Under the pieces are notes generated by a model. That model was not told the origin of the DNA and did no database searches. It saw only the letters and a program-made list of their open reading frames with translations. From NCBI GenBank assembly GCA_018398765.1, contig JAHBMJ010002116.1, positions 1 to 22,620 on the forward strand: a DNA stretch of 22,620 nucleotides, given 5' to 3'. This stretch comes from Chromera velia. Taxonomy: Eukaryota; Sar; Chromeraceae. This document shows, piece by piece, positions 10,955 through 21,019 of this stretch. How positions within the stretch are numbered: position 1 is the first letter of the stretch; every line of letters begins with the position of its first letter. The position numbers were made by a program, and so were the translations under genes.

Positions 10955-11339
10955 AAGATGCCGCCCGACTCGGAACGGGACCTTTTTTCCCTTGCGTGAG
11001 TTGTCAATCTTTTCCTTTTTCTTCACACGTTGATCGACAGACAAGCAGACCGACTTACTACTCTGAAAGAGCGTGCGTCTTCTACTCCGCATGCATCCGT
11101 GCTGTGCGCAAAGTGGCGACAGACACTGAGTATGCGTGCGTGTGTGCATGCATCTGCATGGTGTGATGTGATTTTTTTTTATGAGTGCATGTGATCTCTG
11201 CGAGAACCTGCATATCGTGACTGTTTAGATAGACCAGCTGCCAGCTGCCTGTTCAAAGGTTTGACCCATGCAGCCAGTCAGCGCGGGGAAAAAGAATGAA
11301 AAAGACATTGATGAAAAAACGCTAGAAAAAACGGCTGAA

Positions 11340-11380
11340 CGCTTTGAAAGCGAATCTTTAAGCGATTTCTAAAGCGATTC
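11340..11380. repeat. 12-base iterated AAGCGA motif with overlapping hairpin
   Basis: AAGCGA occurs at 11348, 11360 and 11372, exactly 12 bases apart. The first copy overlaps a perfect CGCTTT-G-AAAGCG hairpin at 11340-11352. Confidence 0.7.
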
Positions 11381-11828
11381 AAGTTTGCCTGCATGAGTAA
11401 ACATATCCATCTAGGCATCAAGTTATAGCTACATCTGCCTGTAAATTTAGTATAAAATTAAGTTTCTTAAATTCTGTGTTTTGTATGCCAGTATATACAG
11501 AATTTGACGAAATCAGCTTTTGTCAGCCTTTTGATTTTAGTATGCCTATAGAGCCTACAGGATATAGTTTGTATTAATTTTTAAACTATTTCTATAAAGT
11601 TTTAATAATGATTCTAATATATTTCTAACGGGATACATCCAACCAGTTGGGTGAGTGCCTCGGGGGGCCATTTAGGGGGTTGGCCATAATTTGATTGCAT
11701 GATGAAAACCATCAGGGGCTTGGGCATGTCTTAATTGCCTGCAATGCATGCATGGGCAAATGGCGGGGGCCATGGCAACGTGCGCAAAATATGCTTTTCG
11801 GGACTGCGTATGAACACATATGCAATTA

Positions 11829-11924
11829 ACTCCGTGCGAGTTACTTGAGGGGTACGTATCATGAAGAGCGAAGTATATAATATTATAATGCGATCGCGAC
11901 TCCGTGCGAGTTGCTTGAGGGGCA
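11829..11924. repeat. Direct repeat pair, 26-base units 70 bases apart
   Basis: Units at 11829-11854 and 11899-11924 share ACTCCGTGCGAGTT, then RCTTGAGGGG and YA, differing at two positions. Each contains a small ACTC...GAGT dyad. They flank a TATA-like AT stretch and a CGATCG palindrome. Confidence 0.85.
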
Positions 11925-12171
11925 TATTTTGGAATTTGGACGACACCGACCGTGATGGAGATAGAACCGAATCCCCCCCCAAAATATGAAAAAATGCGTT
12001 ATGCGGATGCGTGCGATCTCAGGGCCTCTCGGCTGATCTCAGCAGAGCTGAGCTGCCCCCCGAGGCGATTCTAATCACATCATTTCTTGCTATAAAATCT
12101 ATGCATCATGTGACGTGGTGCCGCAGTGTTCAAATTAGTATGTTTAATAAAGTTTTCAGTCTTGAATTACC

Positions 12172-12193
12172 GTGAATTCACCTAGGAATTCAC
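12172..12193. repeat. Perfect inverted repeat (8-base stem, 6-base loop)
   Basis: GTGAATTC at 12172-12179 pairs with GAATTCAC at 12186-12193 around an ACCTAG loop. It lies about 25 bases after an AATAAA-like signal inside the AT-rich island. Confidence 0.85.
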
Positions 12194-12310
12194 TGTCAAA
12201 AGTTCAAAGTCTGGAAGTCGAAACGACTCGGATGTGAAAGCCGTTAGTCAATGAAACATACACCGTTTGCGTGTCAAATAAATATCCAGAAATTTTATGA
12301 ACTGAATTGA

Positions 12311-12707
12311 GTGGATTCAAGATCGGGCGAACTCTTCCTCAGCGAACAGAGGGCCTGAAGGACAGATGTCAGAGGCATAATTCAGTTGGGAAACACACAC
12401 AAAAGTACAAAGCCCGGCTCCGTTACTTCTCACTTAATTCTGGCGGCACATCGACGCCGCGTCCCCGATCGACAGTCCGATGAGGGAGGGAAAGAAGGGT
12501 CAAGAAGGAGGTGCAAGCACGGAAGAGACGATCTAGGGGAACTTGAACGTTTGTTTGAGCATCGCTCACCCCTTCTTGCAGACCCAAAGAGGACCGATCA
12601 GGTGAGCATGATAATAGATCGATCCATGAACCCCGCGCCCACCCGAGTTCATCACGCAGCAGAAAGGACAGCAGCTGTCAATTGATGCTCTTCCCCCCCT
12701 TTCACTT
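12311..12707. other. 3' flank of the RING-TRAF-kelch gene
   Basis: Composition returns to the G/C-richer background. It lies immediately downstream (minus strand) of the kelch gene stop codon and probably includes its 3' UTR. Plus-strand open frames here show no motif. Confidence 0.5.
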
Positions 12708-14891
12708 TCACATCCAGACTGCCAGTCTCTTCTGTCCCCTCTCCCCCCCCACGGAGGACAGCCAAGACAAACGTCCCTCCAGAGGAAGACCACACGCAGC
12801 CCTATTCCGCAATCTCGGGGCCACCGTCACACAGGAGGCCCTAGAGAGACCCCCGAAGTCCTCCGAGTCGATCGAAAACATCTGCAACCCCTCGCAGATC
12901 TCACCGCTGCTCTCGTCGATCTGCAAGCAGACAGGCAACTCACAAGAGAAGAGAAAAGACATGCATGTGGAACGACAGCGAACGTCGAAACTCACTTCCT
13001 CTCTCTTCTCAATCGCCATCTCTCTGTGTGTGCGCAAAAAGCACATACAGACAAGAAGCGAAATTCAATCAGATCAGCTAGGGCGAAATCAGAGGAAAAG
13101 AAGACATGGATGGGTTTCATGGCAAAATGAAGGACCAAAGGATTCAGAAAAGGCACGAATTTGCACATCCACCCAGCCGACCAAGCGACCAACCGACCTG
13201 TATTGTGAGAGCGTACAGACGTCCATCCACAACCCCCAACGACAGCACGTCTAGACACGGGGCCAGTTGGACTTTCTTCCACCCCTTTCCCTCTTCCTGC
13301 AATCCCTCTAGAGGGTCAAACGAGTGACACACAGCTGCAAATTTAGGATCGTCAAGACCGCTTCTCACAGGTTCACTCAGGAGTCCGGCCGGGTGAGGAA
13401 ACATCCGCCCCCCCCTTCCATTGCCCCCCCCACCTTCACCAGAAGAGGCCCCAGTACCATAAAGATGCATTACCAGCGCGTTCGGCCCTCCCCCCTCTCC
13501 CTCAGCCCCTGCCCCCCCTCCCCCCAACGACACCCCTGAATGATTCAATCCAGAGGAGGAAGAAGCGGACAGAGACGCAGACGCAGACGCACAACCAGGT
13601 GCAGCAGTGGAGGGACGACGCCCCGATCCTCCCCCACTCTCCCCTCCCACACTACCTCTACCCCACCCCCCCCATCGTCCCTTCACCCCTCGAACTTTGA
13701 AAGCCTCAGAGGAACCCCCGCCAATGCACCCTCCCGGCCCTCCCACACTCCCCGCAGCTGCAAAGGCCTCTAGAGGCCGATGCAAGACAAACGCGCGCCC
13801 ATAGTGTGCTACGGCGTCTGTGACTGCACCCACAAGGGGGGGGAGGCCGAAGATGCTCCACGGACCTTTTTTATCCAATTTGCACACCTCCATGGAGGAA
13901 ATGGGAAGCCCCTCTGGGGTGAACCCCCCAAACGCACACAGGTGTCCCTTCAAGACCACAAGCCGCGTGTCTGCTCTAGGCACACAAAACGGCTCTAGGC
14001 GGTCCCACGTGTTTCCCTTCACGCGATATTGCCACACTCCCCGCACAGCTGTTTGCACTCCCACACCCCCATCCCACTCCTGCCCACTGGTCCCGGAAGG
14101 CAGATTCTGCGTCCCGTTCCCAGACTTCTCTTTTCCATTTCGCCGTCCGAAAGTGAAGGCGGCTCTGCCCGCGCTAGTGGCAGGTCTCTGCTGACTCGAT
14201 GAGGCGCCTGAAGATCCCCCGGTTGCACCACCTACAGCCCCACCCCCCCTCATACCCCCTGCAGATCTCAACCTCCCCCCACCGCCCCCAACGACCTGCG
14301 GAAGCACATCAGGGGAAAGACGCACAAGCGCAGGGGAGTCTGCTGGAAGACGCCCCCCTGCGAGGATGAACGATGGAGGCCCGCTATCAGACGGAAGGGA
14401 GAGGACAGAGAAGTTCGTCCAATTCGAGTCACTCAAAGGAAGATCACACAGAGTCGTCCAGACCCGCTTGTCGAAATTCCAACTATCCAACGACGCCGCC
14501 CCAAAGGAATTGGGTTTCAACAATGTCGACAGGGGCCTCGTGTCCCCCTCCCCTTCTGCTGCCCCTCCCTCTGCCCCCGGACCCGTTCCCCCCCCTCCGT
14601 TCTGCAGGGCTGGGGGGGACCTCTGGGCTCCCTTCGGGTGCCCGAGGGCAAACAGCTTTGGGAGAGCCTCGCCTGCAGTCAGTCCATCGACGGAAAAGAA
14701 AAAAGGGGGAATGGAGAAGTCGACAGCCAGTGATGAGGATGCGAACAGAGAGAGAGAGAGGTCTGTTCTGAACTGAGAAGGATCAACAATCAGGGTTCGA
14801 GAAGGAACAAGGAGAACAGCAGTAAAGGAATTCTCTTTTCTGTCTCTCATATACACGCACGCGCGCACACACAGAGAGGGAGAAAGAGAGA

Positions 14892-14929
<38 letters not shown>

Positions 14930-15981
14930 AAAAAAAAAGAGAAACGATGATCACCTTTCATAAGTGCCTCGAAAAAGAAGTCATGACCAAGAACAACAGA
15001 CTAGAGCGCAATCCTTCTTGACTGACCAAACGCGAGAGCGAATTCCATCGGCGCGACCCTCCCCAGTATATCTGAGAGTCGGTGTACGGACTGTTTCAGA
15101 GTCTCCACCTCTGCCCTTGACCTTCTCTCCTTTTCCTCCAGCTTCATGAATGCCGCACACACAAGCGAGAGATGTCCAGAGACACCCTCTTTCTGCACAC
15201 ATGTTTGTTCATTGTCACTGGTTCCTCTGTGCAGAAACGCTTTTGGGCTGGGACAGGGGATTCAGTTGAGCGGTGCCCACAAGGCAGTTGTCGAAGGAAC
15301 GGCACGTGAAAAAGAGAGCAAACAACCGGGTGAGAGAGGCTCGCTGAGCGACGCAGAGAGGCAGAAACAACCAAACGATTTGAAATAACACAGGAAACAA
15401 GAGTAGAAACTGGATCCAACGAGGAAACAGGGCAGGAAGGGAAAAACTCTTTTCTTCTCTTCCTGCACAACACTTACCTCGTGATTTCTCAAAGCGTCCT
15501 CATGGCAGTCAATGGGACAGCCGAACCTCCTGTATCTGCAGGGGAAGCGTCTCAGAGGGCATCTCAGGAGATGCACAGGCAAGTCCGAGAACCGGCCTTC
15601 GAACGTTGCACACGTACATCGAACTCGAATGCCAAAAATTTCACGGCGACATGCTTCAGGCGGAGGGGCTGTGTCATCCCCGCTGATCTGCGTCTGGCAG
15701 AGGGGACAGAGAGAGCTCCTCTCGAGCCAGGACGACAGGCAACAGGCACAGAACAGGTGGTTATTCCCGCACCCTGCTCGGACACAGTGAAGGTCGATCC
15801 CTCCACAGATGGCACAGAGGTAGTCGGGGTTTACTGAGGAGACGAATTGATCTTCAAACACGCGACAGCTGCTGGAAGACCCGTGGCCCTGATGGTCTCC
15901 TTGCACAATCGCAACTGGTCTGTTTCTGTGTGCAGGGCTGTTGGGCCGATCTTGAGCAACCCTAGCGACGGCTGAAGACAT
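12708..15981 (-). CDS. RING, TRAF-type zinc finger, coiled-coil and kelch protein (likely E3 ubiquitin ligase)
   Basis: Four minus-strand exons, 15981-15478, 15192-15027, 14672-13198 and 12920-12708, join in phases 0, 1 and 0 with GT-AG borders (GAG|GTAAGT, TTTG|GTCAGT, CAG|GTCGGT) and encode 785 residues. Residues 56-95 are a C3HC4 RING finger with ligands C56, C59, C71, H75, C78, C81, C92 and C95. A TRAF/SIAH-type Cys/His segment follows at about 122-180, including CHEDALRNHE and HLSLVC across the first splice junction, which supports the join. A short coiled coil lies at about 184-210. The rest resembles a kelch beta-propeller: W..FDKRVW to AGG at about 288-330, PRADTR to AFGGF at about 455-474, and a last blade spanning the exon 3/4 junction. 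Long Gly/Ser-rich inserts interrupt the propeller. RING fingers recruit E2 enzymes and propellers often bind substrates, so an E3 role is inferred. The exact C-terminus is the least certain part. Confidence 0.85.
14874..14928. repeat. GA microsatellite (CT in the sense of the overlapping gene)
   Basis: A long GA tract in the second intron (15026-14673) of the minus-strand RING/kelch gene; read in the gene's sense it is a CT pyrimidine tract. Confidence 0.9.
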
Positions 15982-16574
15982 TTTTTGCCGCCAGAGAATG
16001 CAGCTGGTGCCACTCGTGGGCCCTTGCTCAACAACCCTGCAGTCTCAGACTGACAGCGTGTCTTGAGGCAGTCTGATCTCGACACTCCGTTGGTTGAAAA
16101 CGCGGGCAGGTCAACCTGTAGCAGACAAGGGTCCCAGATTTGTTCTCAGCAAGCCGCGTAGAGACAAGAGAAATCAATTGAATCATGCAAGTCCATCCTT
16201 GGAGCCAGACTAAGCTGTGTGTCTTAAGGGGGCCCCGGCAAGAAAGTGGTCCGCGCCATGCATTCCGCGCCCCCCCCGTCTGAGGTTCTCTGCATGTGGG
16301 CCCTGGCATGCCCTGAAAAAAAAATTGTTCGAAGCTAGAGGCGGACGGCGGTTCATGCATGGCGGCTCTCTCTTCTTGTCATTCCAACGGTTCTGGTGGC
16401 ACAGACGCGGGTGCAAGGAGCCTGTGTGTCTCAGTGCTTTGTGGTGTGATCTGACGAATTGCGTGAGACTGAAGGGAAGCCTCTGCATCTACCGGTCGAG
16501 TGAGAAGTCTCCGGAGGTCTTTTTGGACCTTTGTGGTTGTCTGTTGTTTGTCCGAAGGGGGTAGGGGGGGAACC
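15982..16574. promoter_or_regulatory. Shared spacer between divergent genes, possible bidirectional promoter
   Basis: The ATG of the minus-strand RING/kelch gene (15981) and that of the plus-strand plastid-protein gene (16575) are 593 bases apart, head to head. Both promoters and 5' UTRs must fit here, unless there are unseen 5' exons. No clear TATA box is visible. Notable bases include an A-run at about 16316-16323 and several GC-rich short palindromes. The position supports a promoter function; no individual site can be assigned. Confidence 0.5.
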
Positions 16575-18091
16575 ATGCTCAGTCAAATTTTTCTGGTGAC
16601 TGTGTCTCTACACAGTCTGGTTTTGGGCTTTCAGGGGAGGGCATTTTTGTCACGTCGGCCTGCGCCAGCACGGTCATCGTCTTTGTTTAGAGGGAAGAGA
16701 GGAGCAACCGCACTGGGAGCCATTCGTCTTCCTTCAGTTCCCAAAAAGTTGATGAGACCTCCCCCTATCTGTCTTGACTATGAGACACTATTGAGGGAGT
16801 CCGATGTTGAAGAGGTCAATTACAAAACTTCTTTGCGGCAACATCCCGAGGTGGACTCCACAAGAATTCGGGACCTGTATGGGAAGATCAAGGACAAGAA
16901 GGTGTTGCTCAAGCAGATGCACTATTTCCTTCAGAAGGATGACTGGCAGTGTGTGAACAGAATCCTTCGAGAGAACCCAAAGGTGTTCTCTAACAGAGAC
17001 GCACGACGGTTGTGTAGAGACATTGTTCACTATCTCCCGTGTGATCCCATTAAGGATGAAGATGGGTATGTAACCGACGGAGCCTTGGCCGCTTTTGACT
17101 CACGAATCAAATACTTTTTGGACGGGATCCGGGATCACCAGTGCTTCACGGACGAGGCACACCCCCAAAACATGTTCATGCGGAAAAATAGGGTCAGAGA
17201 CAGAGACAGCTGCAGGAACAGACAGAAGCGACGCCAAAGCATTCTGATTTCTTTTCTCTCAAGACATCCAGTGAAGCCCTGTCTCTCCGTCTCCGTCTGT
17301 CCGTCTCCCTTTCATTGGCCTGATTTCCTCTTTTCTTCCGCACTGCTGGTTGCTCCACTTCCTTTACCGGTCTCGTGCCCCTCCTACCCTCCTTATAGCT
17401 GCGCGCCGTTCCTTTTGTCCTCCATCCCAAGTTTCGCTTCATGAATAAAGCACGTTTTGCAGGGACGCAGAGCTCTCTCTTGTGTAGTGTGTGCAAATAA
17501 ATCAGATCCCCCCCTTTGTGCACTCACTGTGTCAAGAGGCTGCCGCAAGCCCCCCCCCTGCAAGGACGGCACATGACGATGGGTGTGAGGACAAACCGAC
17601 CAATGTACATTAATTGATGAATTGCAGATTGACAAGACAAAGCTGACGTCCACACTGATGCCCCCGAGGTGGTTGAACGAGACCTTGAAGGCCGAGGTGA
17701 ACAAGAACCTCAGGGCAGCGATCAAAGCAAAGGACATCGAGCAGACGTGCCAAATTATTCGCAAACACACAAGGTCGGTGTGACAGACCAGAAGAGCGTC
17801 CGAAAGACAAATAGTCAGACAGACAGACTGAAGGGAAGATAGGATAGATGGAACGCGAAGTTTTGTTTCTGTACGTGCGTTTGTTCCTTCCGGATCTTGT
17901 TTGTCTCTGCGTTCCTCGGCCTGTCTAACCAGAAGCTCTGTCTCTCTTTCTCTGTCTTCGCGTGTCTCGTTCTCTGCATCGCGTTTTGCTTCTCTCCGCC
18001 TTGTATGCCTCCGTGTACACTGACCCGTTTCTGTATCTGTGGGTGAGTCTTTGCTTGGGGGGATCGCGCCTTCCCACAACCGTTCTTTCCC

Positions 18092-18142
<51 letters not shown>

Positions 18143-18764
18143 TGTGACCGAACTCCTCTCTTTCTCCCTCCACTTTCCTTCCTCCAGGTTGGTCGACTGT
18201 GACTACGACCTTGTGCTGGGGTATCTTGACCTCTACAAATCCATCTGGACAGACCACTCGGACAGGAAGACGCAACTCCGGTTGAAGGACAGATGGTTCA
18301 AAACCACATGCACACAAAGGTAAGCAGCTGGGAGGGAGTGCCAGGGTTGGCAGTTTGTTCTTGAAATCGCTGATTCCATTTTCTCCGTCTTCGTCCCTTC
18401 ATGCATTCCTTCAGAGAGGACGAACCAAACTTCATCACGCATTAACAGACAGACAGACAAACAGACAGAAAGAGACAGACAGACAGACAGACAGACACAC
18501 AGACAAACAAACAGGCAGACAACCAAACAGACAGACAGACAGACAGACAGAGAGCCATCGAATTCAAGCACGAACAAAAGAGAGAAGACAACTAGTTGCT
18601 CAGGGGAAAGGTTTCGCACTCCATGAGAGAGAAGGAAAGGAAGGGGAGGTCGGGGGAGTTCACGTTTTTCCGTTGCGTGTCATGTGTGGGTGGGAATTGG
18701 TTGTTCTCTCGTCTCTTCTCTTCCCTTATCCTCTCTCTCTCTCTCCCGCTCCCTCTCTCTCTCG

Positions 18765-18802
<38 letters not shown>

Positions 18803-18846
18803 CTCTCTGCCTCTCTGTCTTTGTCTGTCTGTCTGTCTCTCTCTCG

Positions 18847-18880
<34 letters not shown>

Positions 18881-20639
18881 CTTTTTGTGTGTGCGTGGGT
18901 GTGCAGAGTGTTCATCAAACTCCTGGAGATCGTGGCCAACAAGCCGAAGGAGTACTGGCAGAAGGTGTGGGCAATCGAGGAGGATCAGTGGAAGTGAGTC
19001 AGTCAGTCAGTGCTCGTGCTTCCGTTCCCTCCTCTTTCCTTCTCTGTGCGCTTTGGTTTTGCCTTTCAGTCGCTTTCATTTTGTCGAAAGAGGATGCAAG
19101 AGAGATCGCCTGACGCTCAGAGAAGAAAATCGCTGTGTCCACTCCCGATTTCCTGACCTGTTGTCGTCGTATCCCTCTGCCGTCTTCCGAGCAGGACAAA
19201 GAAGATGGCAAGGTTGAAGAGATTTTCTCTCAATGTAATTGTTCTCTTTTGGAGATCGTCTCAGTGTCAGAAAAGAGTCATTTGCAAAAGGAGAACTTTG
19301 TCTTTCGTTTCAGAAAACTGGCGGGGCCTTTTCTTTTTCATCTCTTCTTCCGTTCTTTCTTTCTTTCTTTCTTTCTTTTCTTTTCTTTTCTTTCTTTCTT
19401 TCTTTCTTCCTTCCTTCCTTCCTTCCTTCTTTGCCCGCCCGCACTTGTCTGCAGGAAAGAGAAGACGAGACGGCGGCTTGAGATGTACAAGAAGAGCGGG
19501 ATGGACATAGAGTACGAGGAGGAGTCGGACGACCCTGCAGAGAAGTACAAAGAGGTGCGTTGCCAGGCAGGAAAGCGGGGGGNGGGGGGGGGGGGGGGAG
19601 GAAGAATCTGCGGCATCAAGTTGAGGCAATACGGAGAAAGAGACAAAAGTGCAAGATTGCAACTTTGCCCGTACAGTCATACAGGTCCACGAGATTATTC
19701 CGTCGTCCCTTTGTTTCTTTCCGCCTGTTGTGTGCTTCTCCGTTTCTTTTTTGTTTCCATCACCCCCCTACCCGTCTGGCCTTCTTTCTGTCTGGCTATC
19801 TACTTGTCCCTGTCCCCCTGTGTGTCTCGCTTTGAGAGTTTGTACGAGTAGATGACAGAGACCCCCCCAATTGGCTTCAAGCTTCCATTATCCCCCCCGT
19901 GTGTATGTCCCTCCCTCCCACTGCCTGTGTGTGTGCATTGCAGGTCGGATACGAGTACTTCTTCTCGAAGGAGATCCAGGAGCAGTACCCCTGGTTCAAC
20001 TGGACGATTGCCAGTTGGGCCTTCGACTACGCGGCCAATCAGGGCCCGGACCCGAAGAAGATTATTGCCGGGACTGCACAACCAGCCTACCTGAGGTGGA
20101 TCGATGAGTACGATTACAACGTCTTTGAGGAGATGGAAATCCTCAAGCAGCATGAGATGACCAAGGTCGCAGGGGACTCTCAGGCGATGATGAACACTTT
20201 GATGCAGCATGAGCATAACGTCAAACAGAGATTGATTGCCATGACAATGAAGAAGTCGTATCCTGATGTGTTTGAAAATGTTTACGATCCAGGAGAAGAA
20301 CTGGATCCGAATGCTGGTTGCTACAAACCCGATGAATCGAAGCCAGGGGAGGATGTGGTGCACATACCGCCTCCAGAAAACTTTGACAAGACAATGGAAT
20401 GGGAGGCGGGTGTTCGGTATAGGCAGAAAGCGATCAGGTTGGCAGAGGAGCAGGGATATGATGTTCGGGGGATGAAATTGGAGAACAAGATCACACCGTA
20501 TCCGTCAGAAGAAGCAGAGGCAGGCATGGACAGTTCGAATACTCATCAACTATTCTTTTTCCCTCAGGCGGATGATGAGGATGAGAAAGATGAAAAACAG
20601 GAGGAAGACGGGGCGGATGCGGATGCGGAGGAGGAGTAG
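16575..20639 (+). CDS. Putative plastid-targeted protein of unrecognised family
   Basis: Six exons, 16575-17192, 17628-17773, 18188-18319, 18907-18993, 19455-19554 and 19944-20639, join in phases 0, 2, 2, 2 and 0 at GT-AG borders and encode 592 residues. The ATG at 16575 is the first in its frame. Residues 1-18 form a hydrophobic signal peptide; Phe19 follows the predicted cleavage site, then a basic, Ser/Ala/Arg-rich stretch to about residue 50 resembles a transit peptide. This layout is typical of proteins imported into red-lineage secondary plastids. The mature part is mostly helical and charged: a first helical region at about 90-195 (QKDDWQCVNRILRENP, RDARRLCRDIV), a second at about 220-330, then an aromatic stretch (YPWFNWTIASWAFDYA), a Met/Gln-rich helical part and a Glu/Asp tail. 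The first region faintly recalls the four-helix PsbQ layout, but I cannot support that assignment. No enzyme motif or mature transmembrane segment is evident. Confidence 0.8.
18092..18147. repeat. CT then GT compound microsatellite
   Basis: About 17 CT units followed by about 10 GT units, in the second intron of the plastid-protein gene and ending about 40 bases before the acceptor at 18187. Confidence 0.95.
18443..18552. repeat. ACAG tetranucleotide array
   Basis: About 110 bases of imperfect ACAG/ACAA units in the third intron (18320-18906) of the plastid-protein gene. Confidence 0.9.
18731..18886. repeat. CT-rich then GT compound microsatellite
   Basis: Long CT tract with CTGT and CGCT interruptions, switching to GT, ending about 20 bases before the acceptor at 18906. 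Confidence 0.95.
19354..19428. repeat. CTTT/CTTC microsatellite
   Basis: CTTT units change to TTTTC and then CTTC units, ending about 25 bases before the acceptor at 19454. Confidence 0.95.
19577..19599. repeat. Poly-G run with an ambiguous base
   Basis: A G homopolymer in the fifth intron of the plastid-protein gene contains the only N in the window, at about 19583. The true run length is probably unresolved in the assembly. It lies outside coding sequence. Confidence 0.9.
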
Positions 20640-21019
20640 CAGAGAGGTCCAAGCTTGGACCAGTGGATGGGGGGTGTTGTCGCATGAGAGGAGGGGTGAA
20701 TGTGAGAAATGTGAAAGGATTCGATTCTCGTTTCGTTCATTTGGGTCAATCCGGTCCCGTCTCTCCTGTCTCTGTTGTGTGTATCCGTCAGCAGTCACAC
20801 GGCAAAAATCATGTATCGCTTTCCTCTTCTTAGGAAGTCTTGGCCTTGCCCCCCACCCCACCGCTTCCTTGCAACTTCTGGTGCTCTTTTTTTGGTGTTC
20901 GCCGCATCTTTTGATCGCCGGACAGTCGACGCATGCATGGACACGTTCAGGTCGATTGAAGATGAGAATGTATGCAGCGAGCATTTGCATTGCTGCTCTC
21001 AAAAAAGAAACTGACGAAA
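20640..21019 (+). other. 3' flank of the plastid-protein gene
   Basis: No further coding potential is seen. It probably holds the 3' UTR. The region is of mixed composition and ends where the AT-rich sequence starts. Confidence 0.5.

Larger units (their letters stand above)
5036..11270. other. Gene-poor spacer with purine/pyrimidine tracts and microsatellites
   Basis: About 6.2 kb after the module 2 stop. Open frames here are short and made of Ser/Leu/Phe or Lys/Arg/Glu runs, as expected from translating CT- or GA-rich simple sequence. None has a recognisable motif or a pair of phase-compatible splice sites I could defend. The most protein-like stretch is about 7487-7640 on the plus strand, which is weak. 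The first few hundred bases probably hold the 3' UTR of module 2. Pyrimidine-rich plus-strand blocks (about 5770-6560, 9560-9910) alternate with purine-rich blocks (about 7100-7310, 7790-8020, 10010-10130). I saw no tRNA, rRNA or snRNA gene. Confidence 0.6.
11280..12310. other. AT-rich island, probable decayed mobile element
   Basis: Base composition changes sharply to A/T-rich, most strongly at about 11400-11640, in a window that is otherwise G/C- or simple-sequence-rich. The only sizeable open frame (about 83 codons, minus strand near 11731-11982) has no recognisable motif. The island holds a 12-base-spaced AAGCGA iteration, a direct repeat at 11829-11924, a 12-base inverted repeat (11657-11668 with 12055-12066) and an 8-base-stem palindrome at 12172-12193. 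There is an AATAAA-like site near 12146 and another at about 12279. No transposase or reverse transcriptase sequence was seen and no target-site duplication was identified, so the element class is unknown. Confidence 0.4.

Noticed and set aside
12682-13254. 190-codon plus-strand frame
   Set aside because: It runs antisense across the last kelch exon and an intron of the minus-strand gene. The minus-strand exons have correct splice sites and phase.
16500-16574. Upstream extension of the plastid-protein frame from 16500
   Set aside because: The codon at 16500 is GTG, not ATG. The first ATG in frame is 16575, and starting there gives a clean signal peptide.
18443-18552. CRISPR-like appearance of the ACAG array
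   Set aside because: It is a simple tetranucleotide array with no distinct spacers, inside a eukaryotic intron.
18039-19217. Overlapping frames with Ser-Leu or Arg-Glu repeats
   Set aside because: They are translations of intronic CT/GT microsatellites in the plastid-protein gene. The real exons lie in short segments between them.
20533-20567. Possible mini-intron before the acidic tail of the plastid protein (CCCTCAG acceptor-like)
   Set aside because: The only GT upstream gives a 35-base, non-consensus intron whose removal breaks the frame; direct read-through to the stop at 20639 keeps the acidic tail.
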